Shown here: one piece after another, positions 38,793-47,551 of the stretch
Layout of the letters: the number at the start of each line of letters is the position of its first letter
Position numbering within the stretch: position 1 is the stretch's first letter
NCBI GenBank assembly: GCA_023150915.1
Contig: JAKLKA010000012.1
Coordinates: forward strand, 28,149 to 92,148
Length of the DNA: 64,000 nucleotides
From: Polyangiaceae bacterium
GTDB lineage: Bacteria; Myxococcota_A; Polyangia; Polyangiales; Polyangiaceae
Direction: 5' to 3'
Made by a program: the position numbers and the translations under genes
Notes under the pieces: generated by a model
The model's input: only the letters and a program-made list of their open reading frames with translations
What the model was told of the DNA's origin: nothing
The model's database searches: none

Positions 38793-38810
38793 GCCGGCGC
38801 CGTCGCCGGC
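38793..38810. terminator. GC-rich hairpin between convergent genes
   Basis: GCCGGCG (38793-38799) and CGCCGGC (38804-38810) form a perfect seven-pair stem with a four-base loop, ten bases beyond the end of the convergent ettA gene. No T-run follows on either side, so termination would need another signal. Confidence 0.35.
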
Positions 38811-38820
38811 CATCCGGGGC

Positions 38821-40491
38821 TCACCCCCTGAGCTTCTTGTACTTGATGCGGTGAGGTTGATCGGCGTCGACGCCCAACCGGCGCTTCCGGTCGGCCTCGT
38901 AGGCCTGGTAGTTCCCTTCGAACCATTCCACGTGGCTGTCGCCCTCGAAGGCCAAAATGTGCGTGGCGATGCGATCGAGGAACCAGCGATCGTGGCTGAT
39001 CACCACGGCGCAGCCGGGAAACTCGAGCAGCGCCTCTTCCAGCGCGCGCAGCGTGTCGACGTCCAGATCGTTGGTGGGCTCGTCGAGCAAGAGCAGATTG
39101 CCGCCCTCTTTGAGCAGCTTGGCCAGGTGCACGCGGTTGCGTTCGCCGCCCGACAGGCTGCCCACCAGCTTCTGCTGGTCGCTGCCCTTGAAACCGAACC
39201 ACGAGCAATATGCCCGCGAGGCCACCTCGCGCTTGCCGAGCTCGATCTTGTCTTCGCCCTTCGATATCTCTTGCCACACGTTGTTCTCGCCCGAGAGCGA
39301 CTCGCGGCTCTGGTCCACGTACGAGATCTTGACCGTCTCGCCCACACGCAGGCCGCCACCGTCGGGCTTCTCCTTGTCGACCAGCATGCGGAAGAGCGTG
39401 GTCTTGCCGGCGCCGTTCGGACCGATCACGCCCACGATGCCGCTGCGAGGCAGGCGGAACGTCAGATCGTCGATCAGCATCCGGTCGCCGAAGCCCTTGA
39501 CCAGGTGGTCCGCCTCGATCACCACCTCGCCCAAGCGCGGGCCAGGCGGAATGCTGATTTCGGTGGGATCCGAGGGCCCCTTGGCGCTCTTGTTCATCAG
39601 CTCTTCGTAAGCAGCCAGGCGCGCCTTGCTCTTGGCCTGGCGCGCCCGGGGCGAGGCCCGCACCCAGTCCAGCTCTTCCTTCAGCTTGCGCTGCCGGGCG
39701 CTCTCGCCCTTCTCTTCCTGGGCCAGACGCGCGCTCTTCTGCTCGAGCCAGCCGGAATAGTTGCCCTTGAACGGGTAACCGCGACCGCGATCCATCTCCA
39801 AGATCCACTCGGCCACGTCGTCGAGGAAGTAGCGGTCGTGGGTGACGGCGACCACGGTGCCCTTGAACTCTTTCAAGAAGCGCTCGAGCCAGGCAACGCT
39901 GGATGCGTCCAGGTGGTTGGTGGGCTCGTCGAGCAACAGCATGTCCGGCGCAGAGAGCAGCACTCGGCACAGCGCGACGCGGCGTTTCTCGCCGCCCGAG
40001 AGGTGCGCGATCTCGGCGTCGGCGGGCGGCAGCTCCAGTGCCTCCATCGCCACGTCCACGTGCTGATCGAGGTTCCAGGCGTCGATGGCGTCGATCTTGT
40101 CCTGCAGCGTGCCCTGCTTCTCGAGCAGCTTGTTCATCTCGTCGTCGCTCATCGGTTCGCCCAGCTTCATGCTGAGCTCCTCGAACTCGGTGAGCAGCGC
40201 GCGCACCTCTTTCACGCCCTCGTCCACCGCCTCGCGCACGGTCTTGGCGTCACCCAGCTCGGGCTCCTGCGCGAAGTACCCGACTTTGATCGCCGGGTGC
40301 GGCTTGGCCTCGCCGTAGATGTCCTTGTCGACCCCGGCCATGATGCGGAGCAGCGAGCTCTTGCCCGAGCCGTTCGCGCCGATCACGCCGATCTTGGCGC
40401 CGGGCAAGAACGCCAGCGTGATGCTGTCGAGGACCTTCTTGTCGGGGGGGTGAACCTTGGTGACCCCCTGCATCGTGTAGATGAAATCCAT
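38821..40491 (-). CDS. ettA: Energy-dependent translational throttle protein EttA (ABC-F)
   Basis: 556 residues, the standard EttA length. Two ABC ATPase domains are joined by a linker: first Walker [10 protein letters not shown] and signature [13 protein letters not shown], second Walker [10 protein letters not shown] and signature [14 protein letters not shown] charged helical arm in the linker ([17 protein letters not shown]) is the ribosome P-site interaction motif. EttA binds the ribosomal E site and gates elongation according to the ATP/ADP ratio. It is a cytoplasmic housekeeping gene and stands alone on the minus strand. Confidence 0.95.
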   Translation of the reverse strand: MDFIYTMQGVTKVHPPDKKVLDSITLAFLPGAKIGVIGANGSGKSSLLRIMAGVDKDIYGEAKPHPAIKVGYFAQEPELGDAKTVREAVDEGVKEVRALLTEFEELSMKLGEPMSDDEMNKLLEKQGTLQDKIDAIDAWNLDQHVDVAMEALELPPADAEIAHLSGGEKRRVALCRVLLSAPDMLLLDEPTNHLDASSVAWLERFLKEFKGTVVAVTHDRYFLDDVAEWILEMDRGRGYPFKGNYSGWLEQKSARLAQEEKGESARQRKLKEELDWVRASPRARQAKSKARLAAYEELMNKSAKGPSDPTEISIPPGPRLGEVVIEADHLVKGFGDRMLIDDLTFRLPRSGIVGVIGPNGAGKTTLFRMLVDKEKPDGGGLRVGETVKISYVDQSRESLSGENNVWQEISKGEDKIELGKREVASRAYCSWFGFKGSDQQKLVGSLSGGERNRVHLAKLLKEGGNLLLLDEPTNDLDVDTLRALEEALLEFPGCAVVISHDRWFLDRIATHILAFEGDSHVEWFEGNYQAYEADRKRRLGVDADQPHRIKYKKLRG

Positions 40492-40603
40492 GGCGGCGCG
40501 TTTCTAGCGCGACACGCTGGCGTCGGGTAGGGGCGGCGCGCGACGGCTATGTGCCAGGCGCTCGTGCGCACCGGAGCCCGATCATGTTGTAGCGAGTCGT
40601 TGG

Positions 40604-40991
40604 GACTGGAAATTCGACGAAGCGAGCGGCAGCGCGGCCGCGGACGCGTCGAACCACGGCAACACGGGCACCGCGCAGGGCTCGGTGAGCTGGGTGGCCG
40701 GTCGGCGCGGCGGAGCGTTGAAGGTCGAGGGCACGGGCGAGCTGCTCGTGGACGATGGGACTTCGCAGCACGCTCCCCGCGCGATGACCATCACGGGCTG
40801 GTTCCTCTTGGCGCCCGGGGGCATGAAAGACATGCCCTGGCGCGAGATCCTGATCAAGTCCGACCCGAAGGGGGCGCACCTCGAGCAAGCTCCACATCGC
40901 GACCAACTTCGTCGGCCTGCTCGACGACCTCCGCATCTACGCCGCCGAGCTAGGCGACGCGGACATCGCGAAGCTCGCCCAGCCGGACTGA
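40604..40991 (+). pseudogene. LamG (concanavalin-like) domain gene remnant
   Basis: One frame reads DWKFDEASGSAAADASNHGN and on to AMTITGWFLL, a typical LamG start. About 90 residues in, the frame ends in SDPKGAHLE, and the sequence resumes one frame away with SKLHIATNFVGLLDDLRIYA and ends IAKLAQPD at a stop (40989-40991), the typical LamG end. Some 50 residues of the middle are missing and the join is out of frame. No start codon or signal peptide is left upstream. This is a decayed gene for a secreted protein. Confidence 0.7.
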
Positions 40992-41018
40992 GCAGCCCTG
41001 GTCCCGGGGGTCGGAAGA

Positions 41019-41396
41019 TCAAACTCCAAGGACCCGCACTGACGGGAAGTGGGCACGCAACGCCTCCAGGTCCGAGACGTCGGTCGTGTACACGACGTCT
41101 CCGCGAAGCGCGGCCGACGCCATGACGACGGCGTCCGCCGTGGACGCGCCCCGCACCTTCGCCAGCGCTTCCCCTGCAAGCCTGGCGAGCCCGACCGTGG
41201 GGATCTCGACGTCGACCGAGCGCAGGATGGTCTCTCGGAGGTCCGACCGCCCGCGCCACCACTCGGCGACGACCGCCCACGGGACGTTGATGGTGACGCC
41301 TCGCTCACCGAGTCGCTCGTGGATCTGGAGCGCACGCTGCCTCCGGCGCTCGAGCGCGATGAGCACTCCGGTGTCGAAGGTGACGCCCTGCTTCAT
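41019..41396 (-). CDS. PIN-domain ribonuclease toxin (VapC-like), second module
   Basis: 125 residues from ATG 41396, overlapping the antitoxin stop by four bases. The first strand KQGVTFDTGVLIAL carries the metal Asp; others are seen in VVAEWWRG, STADAVVMASAA and VYTTDVSDL. It would cut RNA when freed from its antitoxin. It is not closely similar to the PIN protein at 10678-11124. It sits next to the LamG remnant, fitting a region of accessory DNA. Confidence 0.85.
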   Translation of the reverse strand: MKQGVTFDTGVLIALERRRQRALQIHERLGERGVTINVPWAVVAEWWRGRSDLRETILRSVDVEIPTVGLARLAGEALAKVRGASTADAVVMASAALRGDVVYTTDVSDLEALRAHFPSVRVLGV

Positions 41397-41689
41397 GCGG
41401 CCCTGCGGCGGCGTGGCTTTTTGGCGTGGCGACGAGCGTGCCGCCAACCCTCCTCGAGCTCTGCGTCGATCTTCGCCCGGTTGTCGTCATCGAGCACCGA
41501 CCCGCCGGCCCACTCTCGCACCTTCTCGAACGCGTCGCGCCGCTCGGCCTCCCGACCGAGGTCGGTGATCAGGGCCGAGAGGTTGCCCGCATACAGTCGA
41601 TCGGCGCGGCCGCGTAGAATCGCCTTCGTGCGGGGGTCGACCGACACCGAGAAGGTCTCGGTGGCCCCCTTGCGGCGCGTCTTCTTCAT
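41393..41689 (-). CDS. Antitoxin of the second PIN module
   Basis: 98 residues beginning MKKTRRKGATETFSVSVDP. The strand TETFSVSVD followed by two helices (RTKAILRGRADRLYA, NLSALITDLGREA) is a ribbon-helix-helix DNA-binding fold. The C-terminal half is charged and helical (LDDDNRAKIDAELEEGW) and would bind the toxin. It overlaps the toxin start by four bases. I see no clear inverted repeat upstream, unlike the first module. Confidence 0.75.
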   Translation of the reverse strand: MKKTRRKGATETFSVSVDPRTKAILRGRADRLYAGNLSALITDLGREAERRDAFEKVREWAGGSVLDDDNRAKIDAELEEGWRHARRHAKKPRRRRAA

Positions 41690-41847
41690 GCTGAGGAGCT
41701 AAGCATGAGCGCGCCCGACGGACAACGGGGGGTGCGCCGTCAGGCGTTGCGGTGCCCGCCGCTGGTGAGGCCCGGGGCCGCACGCATTCGGGCTTCCAGA
41801 CGACTCATCAGCGGTGCTGCCGACCTTGCCGTTGCCTCCGCCCTGAT

Positions 41848-42534
41848 TCAGTCGCACTCGGCCGAGAGCGCAGCGGCGCGCTTCTGCACGCTCGGATCGA
41901 CGCCGCTCTGGGTCGCGACTTCATTCGCCAGGCGGCGGGCCGTCGCGCAGTCACCGCGGCTCTTTGCCAGCTGCGCAAGGCCAAGGCGCGCCTTGGCACG
42001 CGTGGTGGCATCGGAGGATTGCGACAGGCCTTCCAGCGCCTGCCGGGCCTTGGCGTCGTCCTTGGCGTCCAGGGCCTGCGCGACCTCGCGCCACGAGGCC
42101 GCCGGTGCCGGCGCGGGCGCGGCCTGGCCCTTGGGCGCAGCGCGTGCGGTCTTCTCTTCCGCGGGCTCGCCCGCTGGATCGGGAGCCGCCGCCGGGGCCA
42201 TGGGGACCACCACGCGGGCGCGATCCACCGCAACGGCCACGCCGTTGCCCAGCCCGCCGCGCGCTGCAGAGGCGAGCTTCGCGGGCGCGCCGCCGCCCGA
42301 GCCCCGGCCGAAGACCTGCGGGGCGCCGGCGCTGGCGGCCCAGGCCGCGGCGCCGAAGAACACCACGATGAACGCCAGGATCAAGGTGTGGCGACGCGCT
42401 GCCCTCGCGCGTCGCGGCTTCTGCATCCGTTTCTGGATGCGTCGCGCCGCGACCTCGACCCTGGCCTCGCTGGGTTGCCCGGTTCGCCACGCGACCCGGG
42501 CGAGCTCCAAGACTCGCTCTTCTCGCGTGTTCAT
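41848..42534 (-). CDS. Membrane partner of the ECF sigma factor (anti-sigma-like)
   Basis: 228 residues overlapping the sigma gene by four bases (ATGA). A cytoplasmic basic segment (1-48) is followed by one membrane helix (HTLILAFIVVFFGAAAWAA) and a periplasmic Ala/Pro-rich part ending in TPR-like helices (ARQALEGLSQSSDATTRAKA). There is no HxxxCxxC zinc motif. The position and topology indicate an anti-sigma or sensor protein holding the sigma factor until a signal arrives outside. Confidence 0.75.
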   Translation of the reverse strand: MNTREERVLELARVAWRTGQPSEARVEVAARRIQKRMQKPRRARAARRHTLILAFIVVFFGAAAWAASAGAPQVFGRGSGGGAPAKLASAARGGLGNGVAVAVDRARVVVPMAPAAAPDPAGEPAEEKTARAAPKGQAAPAPAPAASWREVAQALDAKDDAKARQALEGLSQSSDATTRAKARLGLAQLAKSRGDCATARRLANEVATQSGVDPSVQKRAAALSAECD

Positions 42535-43136
42535 GGCTCATTCTCCTGAAACAGCGGATCGCCGCTGAGAAGCTGGACCAGCTTCTGCCGCGCATCGCGC
42601 AGGCGCGAGCGCACCGTGCGCTCGTTGGTGCCGACGATCTCCGAAATCTCTCGCATGCTCAGACCTTCGAGCTCGGCGAGCACCACCACCGCACGCTTGG
42701 CGGGTGGCAGCTGGCCCAGCACTTCGCGCAGCCGCCGCGCGCGGCCCAGCTCTGCCAAGCTTCCTTCGGCGTCGATCTCGTGCGGCTGATCGGGCTCACC
42801 ATCGGTGGTGAAGCTGAAGCGTCGCCGCCAGCGGAAGTACCAGCGATCGTGATCGATCAGCGTGCGATAGGCGATGCCGTAGGTCCAGGTCGAGAGCTGC
42901 GATCGCCCTTCGAACCGGCTCCACGATTTGAGCGCGCGCTCGGCGGCGGCCTGGACCAGATCGTCCAGATCGGGCCGGGGCCCCGCCAGGCCGCGCATCT
43001 GGCGATAGAGCAGCGGCAGCAGATTCGCGGGGACCGCCCGCTCCACGGGTGGCTCGGAAGAGCGCTCGAACGCAGACGGGGGCAAGAGCGGAAGCTCCAT
43101 GCTGGCCGGAAACGCTGCCGGGTCGGCTTCGGACAC
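42531..43136 (-). CDS. ECF-type RNA polymerase sigma factor
   Basis: 201 residues. Region 2 is visible at PDLDDLVQAAAERALKSW and STWTYGIAYRTLIDH, and region 4 at LPPAKRAVVVLAELEGLSMR with the recognition helix GTNERTVRSRLRDARQKL. A Pro-rich N-terminal stretch of about 40 residues precedes region 2. The downstream overlapping gene is its probable regulator. The divergent gene at 43227 may be its target. No confident target promoter could be picked out. Confidence 0.92.
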   Translation of the reverse strand: MSEADPAAFPASMELPLLPPSAFERSSEPPVERAVPANLLPLLYRQMRGLAGPRPDLDDLVQAAAERALKSWSRFEGRSQLSTWTYGIAYRTLIDHDRWYFRWRRRFSFTTDGEPDQPHEIDAEGSLAELGRARRLREVLGQLPPAKRAVVVLAELEGLSMREISEIVGTNERTVRSRLRDARQKLVQLLSGDPLFQENEP

Positions 43137-43226
43137 TACGCCACCTTCGTGAATGTTAGTCGATGCCCGAGGCGGCGGGGATCGGTCCCCTTTTCAGGCG
43201 CGGGGAACTGGGCCACCCTGGCCGGC

Positions 43227-44120
43227 GTGCGGCGCTGGGCAACGGTCGCGACAATCCTCGCGATGACGAGCATTTGCGGGGCGGCAGAGGTCGATCTGGC
43301 ATGCGCCCGCTTGAGCGCCGCCCAGGCCGACGAGGTCGGCGCACGGGTCAAGCTCTTGCTGCGCTCGCGGAGCGACGCGCCCCGCTCGATCCTGGTGGCC
43401 TGCGATCACAGCCGCGCCTGGGTGGTGTGGAACGGACCCCCGGCCGAGATACTCGACGTGTCCAGTGAGGGCACGCTGGTCGAGGCACTGCTCGACGCCA
43501 TCGAGCAGCGGGTCGAGCGCGCACCCGCCGAGCCTGCGCCGGCGCCCGCGGCCAAACCGCGCCCGTTGCCCACCTCGCCGCACGAGGCACCGACCTGGGG
43601 CGAGCGCGCTCCTCTCATCGAGGCACCCAAGCCGCTGGTCGAAAGCGGTGGGATCGGGATCGGGCTCCTGGGTGAGCTGCTCGGCAAAGGCCTCGGCCCG
43701 GCGCTGGGCCCGCGCCTCGACATCGGTGTGGGCTGGGGGCCGTGGTCCTTGCAGCTCTCGGAATCGGCGCGCTTCGCCCGCTCCGACGCCGGCTCGTCGG
43801 CGTTCCTCTACGACCTGGGCGGTGGCTTCGGCTGGGGCGCGCCGTTCTCGCGCGCGCACCCGATCGGAGCCGCGCTGCTGGGCGGCGGCGAGTGGTTCCA
43901 CATCGAGGGCCACACCGTGACCACCGGCTTCGCGTCGCTGGGGCTGAGGGGCGCGCTGGCCCTGGGCGCGCTGTCGCTGGCGCTGGGCGTCGACGGTCGC
44001 TTGCGCTTCGTCCCGCAGCACGTGGGCGAGCGCGTGGACGTCCAGGTGCCGCGCTGGTCGGGGCTGGTGTTCGTGGAAGGCGTGCTGCTGGTCGAGCCGG
44101 CGCGCTCGCGCCCCCGTTGA
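43227..44120 (+). CDS. Exported beta-rich protein, possible ECF target
   Basis: 297 residues from GTG 43227, giving a signal peptide VRRWATVATILAMTSICGA; ATG 43263 is the alternative. The first 90 residues (two Cys, ARLSAAQADEVGARVKLLLR) form a small domain; a Pro/Ala linker follows, then a C-terminal half of alternating aromatic and Gly-rich strands (DIGVGWGPWSLQLSESARF, ALSLALGVDGRLRF), which looks like an outer membrane barrel. The function is unknown. It is divergent from the ECF sigma gene, 90 bases apart. Confidence 0.7.
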   Translation: MRRWATVATILAMTSICGAAEVDLACARLSAAQADEVGARVKLLLRSRSDAPRSILVACDHSRAWVVWNGPPAEILDVSSEGTLVEALLDAIEQRVERAPAEPAPAPAAKPRPLPTSPHEAPTWGERAPLIEAPKPLVESGGIGIGLLGELLGKGLGPALGPRLDIGVGWGPWSLQLSESARFARSDAGSSAFLYDLGGGFGWGAPFSRAHPIGAALLGGGEWFHIEGHTVTTGFASLGLRGALALGALSLALGVDGRLRFVPQHVGERVDVQVPRWSGLVFVEGVLLVEPARSRPR

Positions 44121-44121
44121 C

Positions 44122-45225
44122 TCAGCACTGCGACGGGTTGCTGCACGCGCCGGTGCGCGGCGTGGCGCTGCCCTTGCCGATGCCGCACCACTCGGGCATC
44201 ACCTTCGGCAGGCCGTCGGTGAGGTACGGCGACTGCCCCTTGGGCAGCCAATAAGGGTGGTCCATCACGAACTGCCACAGCGATTGATACTTCGAGAAGC
44301 CCGCCGCGCCGGCCATGGGCGGCTCCGAGTGGCCGCAGTTGTGGACGCACTCGAGGAAGAAATGGCCGTCCGCCTCGAGCTCTTTCTCGAGGGTTGCGGA
44401 CAGGGTGTTGAAGCTCAAGAGCCCGCCGCAGGTGTCGGTGGGCCCGCCCCAGAGCACGAGGCCGGGCAGCTTGCGCGCCGGGTTGCCCCACGCCCGAATC
44501 ACGCCGCCCACGCCGCCCGAAAGCGACACGAACGACGCCAGGTAGTCGGAGCGATAGGCCGCGAGCTGGTCCGTCCAGAGTGCGCCGGCGCTGACCCCGG
44601 CGCTCGACACGCAGTTCGGGTCGACGGCGAACTGCTCGCTCACGCACGCCAGCAGATCGTCGAACAGGGTCAGCTCTTCGTCGACCCGGGGCTCGGACTG
44701 GATGATCTCCACCGGCCAGACGAAGAGCAGATCGCCCTTCTTCTCGGGCACGACCGCGATGAAGCGCTGTGAGTCCACCGCCGCCTGGATCTCGCCCTTG
44801 CTCACGAAGTCTTGCGCGTCGCCGCCCAGCCAGTGCCAGAGGAAGATCAGCGGCGGCTTCTCGCCGGCCTTCAGATCTTTGGGCACCACCAGCACGAACT
44901 TGCGCTCGGCGGTGCTGGTGATGGTGTTCGGCCCGGCCACCAGTTTGGGGCACGCGCCGCCGGAGTACTTCGGCGGCGCTTTTGCGGTGGGCGCGCCGGG
45001 CGGAACCGGATCCCCGCAGCGCCCCAGAGCTGGCGAGCCCGCAGCGCCGCCGGTGCCGGCAGCGCCTGCAGCGCCGCCCGTGCTGCCAGCGCTGCCGCCC
45101 GTGCTTCCGCCGCTGCCCCCGCTGGGCTGACCGCCGCTGCCGGGACTGTCCTCTTCGGATTCGCCACCACAGGCGAGCGAGAGCGCAAACCCGACGCACA
45201 CGATCCCGGCGAAGCGCGCGAGCAT
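44122..45225 (-). CDS. Alpha/beta-hydrolase lipoprotein (PHB depolymerase / feruloyl esterase-like)
   Basis: 367 residues from ATG 45225; lipobox SLAC with Cys19, then a Gly/Ser linker to about 70. The hydrolase domain has PPLIFLWHWLGGD as oxyanion-region strand, the nucleophile elbow GVSAGAL, Asp in LWGGPTDTCGG and His in VHNCGHSEP. The layout matches LpqC-type secreted esterases that act on polyesters or cell-wall feruloyl esters. It is likely anchored to the outer membrane or periplasm. The exact ester is not predictable. Confidence 0.82.
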   Translation of the reverse strand: MLARFAGIVCVGFALSLACGGESEEDSPGSGGQPSGGSGGSTGGSAGSTGGAAGAAGTGGAAGSPALGRCGDPVPPGAPTAKAPPKYSGGACPKLVAGPNTITSTAERKFVLVVPKDLKAGEKPPLIFLWHWLGGDAQDFVSKGEIQAAVDSQRFIAVVPEKKGDLLFVWPVEIIQSEPRVDEELTLFDDLLACVSEQFAVDPNCVSSAGVSAGALWTDQLAAYRSDYLASFVSLSGGVGGVIRAWGNPARKLPGLVLWGGPTDTCGGLLSFNTLSATLEKELEADGHFFLECVHNCGHSEPPMAGAAGFSKYQSLWQFVMDHPYWLPKGQSPYLTDGLPKVMPEWCGIGKGSATPRTGACSNPSQC

Positions 45226-45287
45226 GGTGCAACGATACGCCGATCGCGCCGCCTGCGCTATGCTGCGCGGCCGCACCCCAGGTGGCG

Positions 45288-45842
45288 ATGGCAGCGCGCA
45301 AACGCACCGGACCGGTCACTCGCGACGAGCTCGACGCCGTGGCGCTGCGCTACCTCGATCGCTTCGACACTTCGGCCAAGAACCTGCGGCGCGTGCTCGC
45401 CCGCCACCTGAAGCGCGCTGCGGTCGAGCGCGGCGCTGACGCGACGCGTGACGCGACGACGCTGGTCGACGAGCTGCTCGCGCGCTACCAGGAGAGCGGC
45501 TTGCTCGACGATTCGCGCTTCGCCGGCGCGATGGCGAGCGGGCTCCGCCGCCGCGGCGCATCGGGTCGCGCCATCGCGCAGAAGCTACGCATGCGCGGGG
45601 TCGACGGCGAGGTCGCCGACCGCGCCCTGAAGAACGTGGACGCCGACGCCGGCGCCGATGCCGAGCTCGAGGCGGCGCGCGCCTTCGTGCGCAAGCGCCG
45701 CATCGGGACGTTCCGGCCGGAGGCGGAGCGCGCCGCGAACCGCCGGCGCGATCTGGGCGCCCTGGCCCGCGCTGGCTTCGGCATGGATGTCGCGCGTCGC
45801 GCCCTCGGCAGCGCGGGGGACGACGACGGCGAGGAATTCTGA
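45288..45842 (+). CDS. recX: RecX-family regulator of RecA
   Basis: 184 residues from ATG 45288; the long open frame upstream is antisense to the lipoprotein and not used. Three-helix RecX repeats are evident: ALRYLDRFDTSAKNLRRVLA, YQESGLLDDSRFAGAMASGL, and GASGRAIAQKLRMRGVD. RecX binds inside the RecA groove and modulates strand exchange. There is no recA gene in the window. The C-terminal repeat (FRPEAERAANRRRDLGALAR) is complete. Confidence 0.85.
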   Translation: MAARKRTGPVTRDELDAVALRYLDRFDTSAKNLRRVLARHLKRAAVERGADATRDATTLVDELLARYQESGLLDDSRFAGAMASGLRRRGASGRAIAQKLRMRGVDGEVADRALKNVDADAGADAELEAARAFVRKRRIGTFRPEAERAANRRRDLGALARAGFGMDVARRALGSAGDDDGEEF

Positions 45843-45852
45843 GGGGCTGTAG

Positions 45853-45891
45853 ACATCGCCACCAAATCGACGGTAAATTTGGTGGCGATGT
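45853..45891. promoter_or_regulatory. 15-bp perfect inverted repeat over the start of the first DUF4143 gene
   Basis: ACATCGCCACCAAAT (45853-45867) and its exact complement (45877-45891) are separated by nine bases. The right arm includes the ATG at 45888. A TAGACA (45850) and TAAATT (45874) spaced 18 bases could be a promoter inside it, giving a nearly leaderless message. It can act as operator or as a start-masking hairpin. Confidence 0.6.
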
Positions 45892-47039
45892 TTCCGCGGG
45901 ACCTGGCACGCCCCAAGTCGGCGTTCTTTCTGTTCGGCCCACGGGGCACGGGCAAGAGCACGTGGCTGCGAGCCGAGTTGCCGGGTGCCCACCTGATCAA
46001 CCTGCTCCCGGCGGATGCGATGCTGCGCTACGAGCGCGAGCCCGAGCGACTGCGTGGCGAGGTTCTGACGCTTCCGCGGGACCGCTGGGTGGTGATCGAC
46101 GAAGTGCAGCGCGCGCCGCGCCTGCTGGACGAGGTCCACTACTTGATGGAGGAAGAGGGCTACAAGAAGTTCGCGCTCACCGGCTCGTCGGCGCGCAAGC
46201 TCAAGCGCGGCGCCGCGAACCTCTTGGCCGGCCGCGCGGTCGTGCGAAACATGTTCCCGCTGACGGCCCACGAGGTGGGCTTCGACGTTCCGGCGCGACG
46301 CTTGCTGAAGTTCGGCGCATTGCCCATGAGTGTGACCGCCGGCAGCGATGACTCACGCGAGGACTTCCTGCGTGCCTATGTGACGACCTACCTGGCCGAA
46401 GAGGTCAAGGCCGAAGCCCTGGTTCGCGACCTGGGCAGCTTCGGCCGGTTCCTGGCTGTGGCAGCGTTGGCCGCGGGGCAGAAGACGAACGTCTCGAGCA
46501 TCGCGCGCGACGCCGGCGTGCCGCGCGACACCGTGCGCGGCTACTTCGAGGTGCTGATCGACACGCTGGTCGGAACGTGGCTCGAGGCGCATCGCCCGCG
46601 AGCCAGGGTCAAAGAGGTCGCGCTGCCGAAGTTCTACTGGTTCGATCCAGGTGTGTTGAACGCTGCTGCGGGCGCGTTCGACCAGCCTCCGCCGGCAGAC
46701 TGGCAAGGCGTGCTGCTCGAGCACTACCTGCTCCACGAGCTTCGCAGCTACATCCACTACGCGAACGTTCGCGGGTCGCTGGGATACTGGGCGACGCCGA
46801 GCGGCAGCGAAGTGGACTTCGTGTTCTGGCACGGCGAGCGCATGGTCGCGATCTAGGCCAAGCACGCCAAGTCCTTCCGACCCGAGCACCGAAAGGGACT
46901 CGCGGCGCTGCTCTCGACCACGAAGGCGTCCAGCTACGTCGTGTATCTCGGCGACCGCGAGCTCACGGTCGACGGCACACGCGTCCTTCCCATAGCCACG
47001 TTCTTGCGCCGGCTCTGGGCCGGCAAGATCATCGGCTGA
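45888..47039 (+). pseudogene. AAA-DUF4143 ATPase gene interrupted by a stop at the nuclease glutamate
   Basis: The frame opens with FFLFGPRGTGKSTWLR (Walker A) and VVIDEVQRAP (Walker B), then a winged-helix segment (TNVSSIARDAGVPRDTV) and the DUF4143 nuclease-like end GSEVDFVFWHGERMVAI. Codon 323 is TAG (46854-46856), after which the same frame continues as AKHAKSFRPEHRKGLAAL to TGA at 47037. The intact relative at 50714 has AIEVK here, so a single base change GAG to TAG would explain the break. The stop removes the catalytic Glu and Lys of the PD-(D/E)xK fold. A sequencing error is possible but the site is striking. Confidence 0.8.
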
Positions 47040-47048
47040 CGCGAAGGC

Positions 47049-47159
47049 TCAAGCGCGCACGTGGTTGTGGCGGCGCTTGTTCTTGTTCTTGAGGGCGGCC
47101 TTGTGACGGGCCGAGCGCTTGCGGTCGCGCTTGGGCTTGCCGAGCTTGAAGAGGAACAT
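47049..47159 (-). CDS. 36-residue highly basic small protein
   Basis: An open frame of 36 codons from ATG 47159: MFLFKLGKPKRDRKRSARHK, continuing KAALKNKNKRRHNHVRA-like to a stop at 47049. Half its residues are Lys, Arg or His, as in small ribosome- or RNA-associated proteins. It lies downstream of the PilZ gene and RNase E/G gene on the same strand, which fits an RNA-linked operon. It is shorter than usual gene-finding limits and has no clear ribosome binding site, so it remains tentative. Confidence 0.45.
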   Translation of the reverse strand: MFLFKLGKPKRDRKRSARHKAALKNKNKRRHNHVRA

Positions 47160-47222
47160 GGGGCGCGGAACCTAGAAGAGAGCGGGGGGTTTGTCGAGCT
47201 TCGCCTTGGGCTGGACGTCTGC

Positions 47223-47549
47223 TCAGGGCTCGACCTTGGCCACAGGCCCGACAATCAACAGCTTTTCGATGAGCTGCGCCGAGTACTTGCTGAGCTCGAG
47301 GAACACCACGCCCATGCCCGGGGGGTTCGCCTCGACCCGGACCACCCGGCCCAGGCCCTCGATGCTCTCGATGTCGTCCATGATCACGGTGAAGCGCAGG
47401 TTCACCTCGGTGCCCACCGGCAAGGGGTGGTCGGTGCGAATGAAGGCGCCGCTGCGCGAGATGTTCGTCACGTATTCTTGGATGAACTGATCGAAGGACT
47501 CGAACTCCTTGTTGATCGTCACCCTTTCTTCGCGGCGGTCGCTCGACAT
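47223..47549 (-). CDS. PilZ-domain protein (myxobacterial TIGR02266 type)
   Basis: 108 residues from ATG 47549, two bases after the RNase E/G stop, so the two genes are surely co-transcribed. The c-di-GMP motifs are present: RxxxR at 5-9 (RREER) and NxSxxG at 29-34 (NISRSG). The rest is the six-stranded barrel (GTEVNLRFTVIMDDIESIEG, VVRVEANPPGMGVVFLEL). It would bind cyclic di-GMP and alter a partner. Linkage to RNase E/G suggests a second-messenger effect on RNA decay, which is inference. Confidence 0.88.
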   Translation of the reverse strand: MSSDRREERVTINKEFESFDQFIQEYVTNISRSGAFIRTDHPLPVGTEVNLRFTVIMDDIESIEGLGRVVRVEANPPGMGVVFLELSKYSAQLIEKLLIVGPVAKVEP

Positions 47550-47551
47550 GT

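Noticed and set aside
41705..42568. Plus-strand frame opposite the anti-sigma-like gene
   Set aside because: It starts between genes, lacks domains, and the minus-strand gene has a membrane helix and an overlap with the sigma gene.
43137..43226. ECF promoter GGAAC-17-CGTGC before the gene at 43227
   Set aside because: The -10 part would overlap the chosen GTG start, and using it would remove the signal peptide; the evidence is too weak to list.
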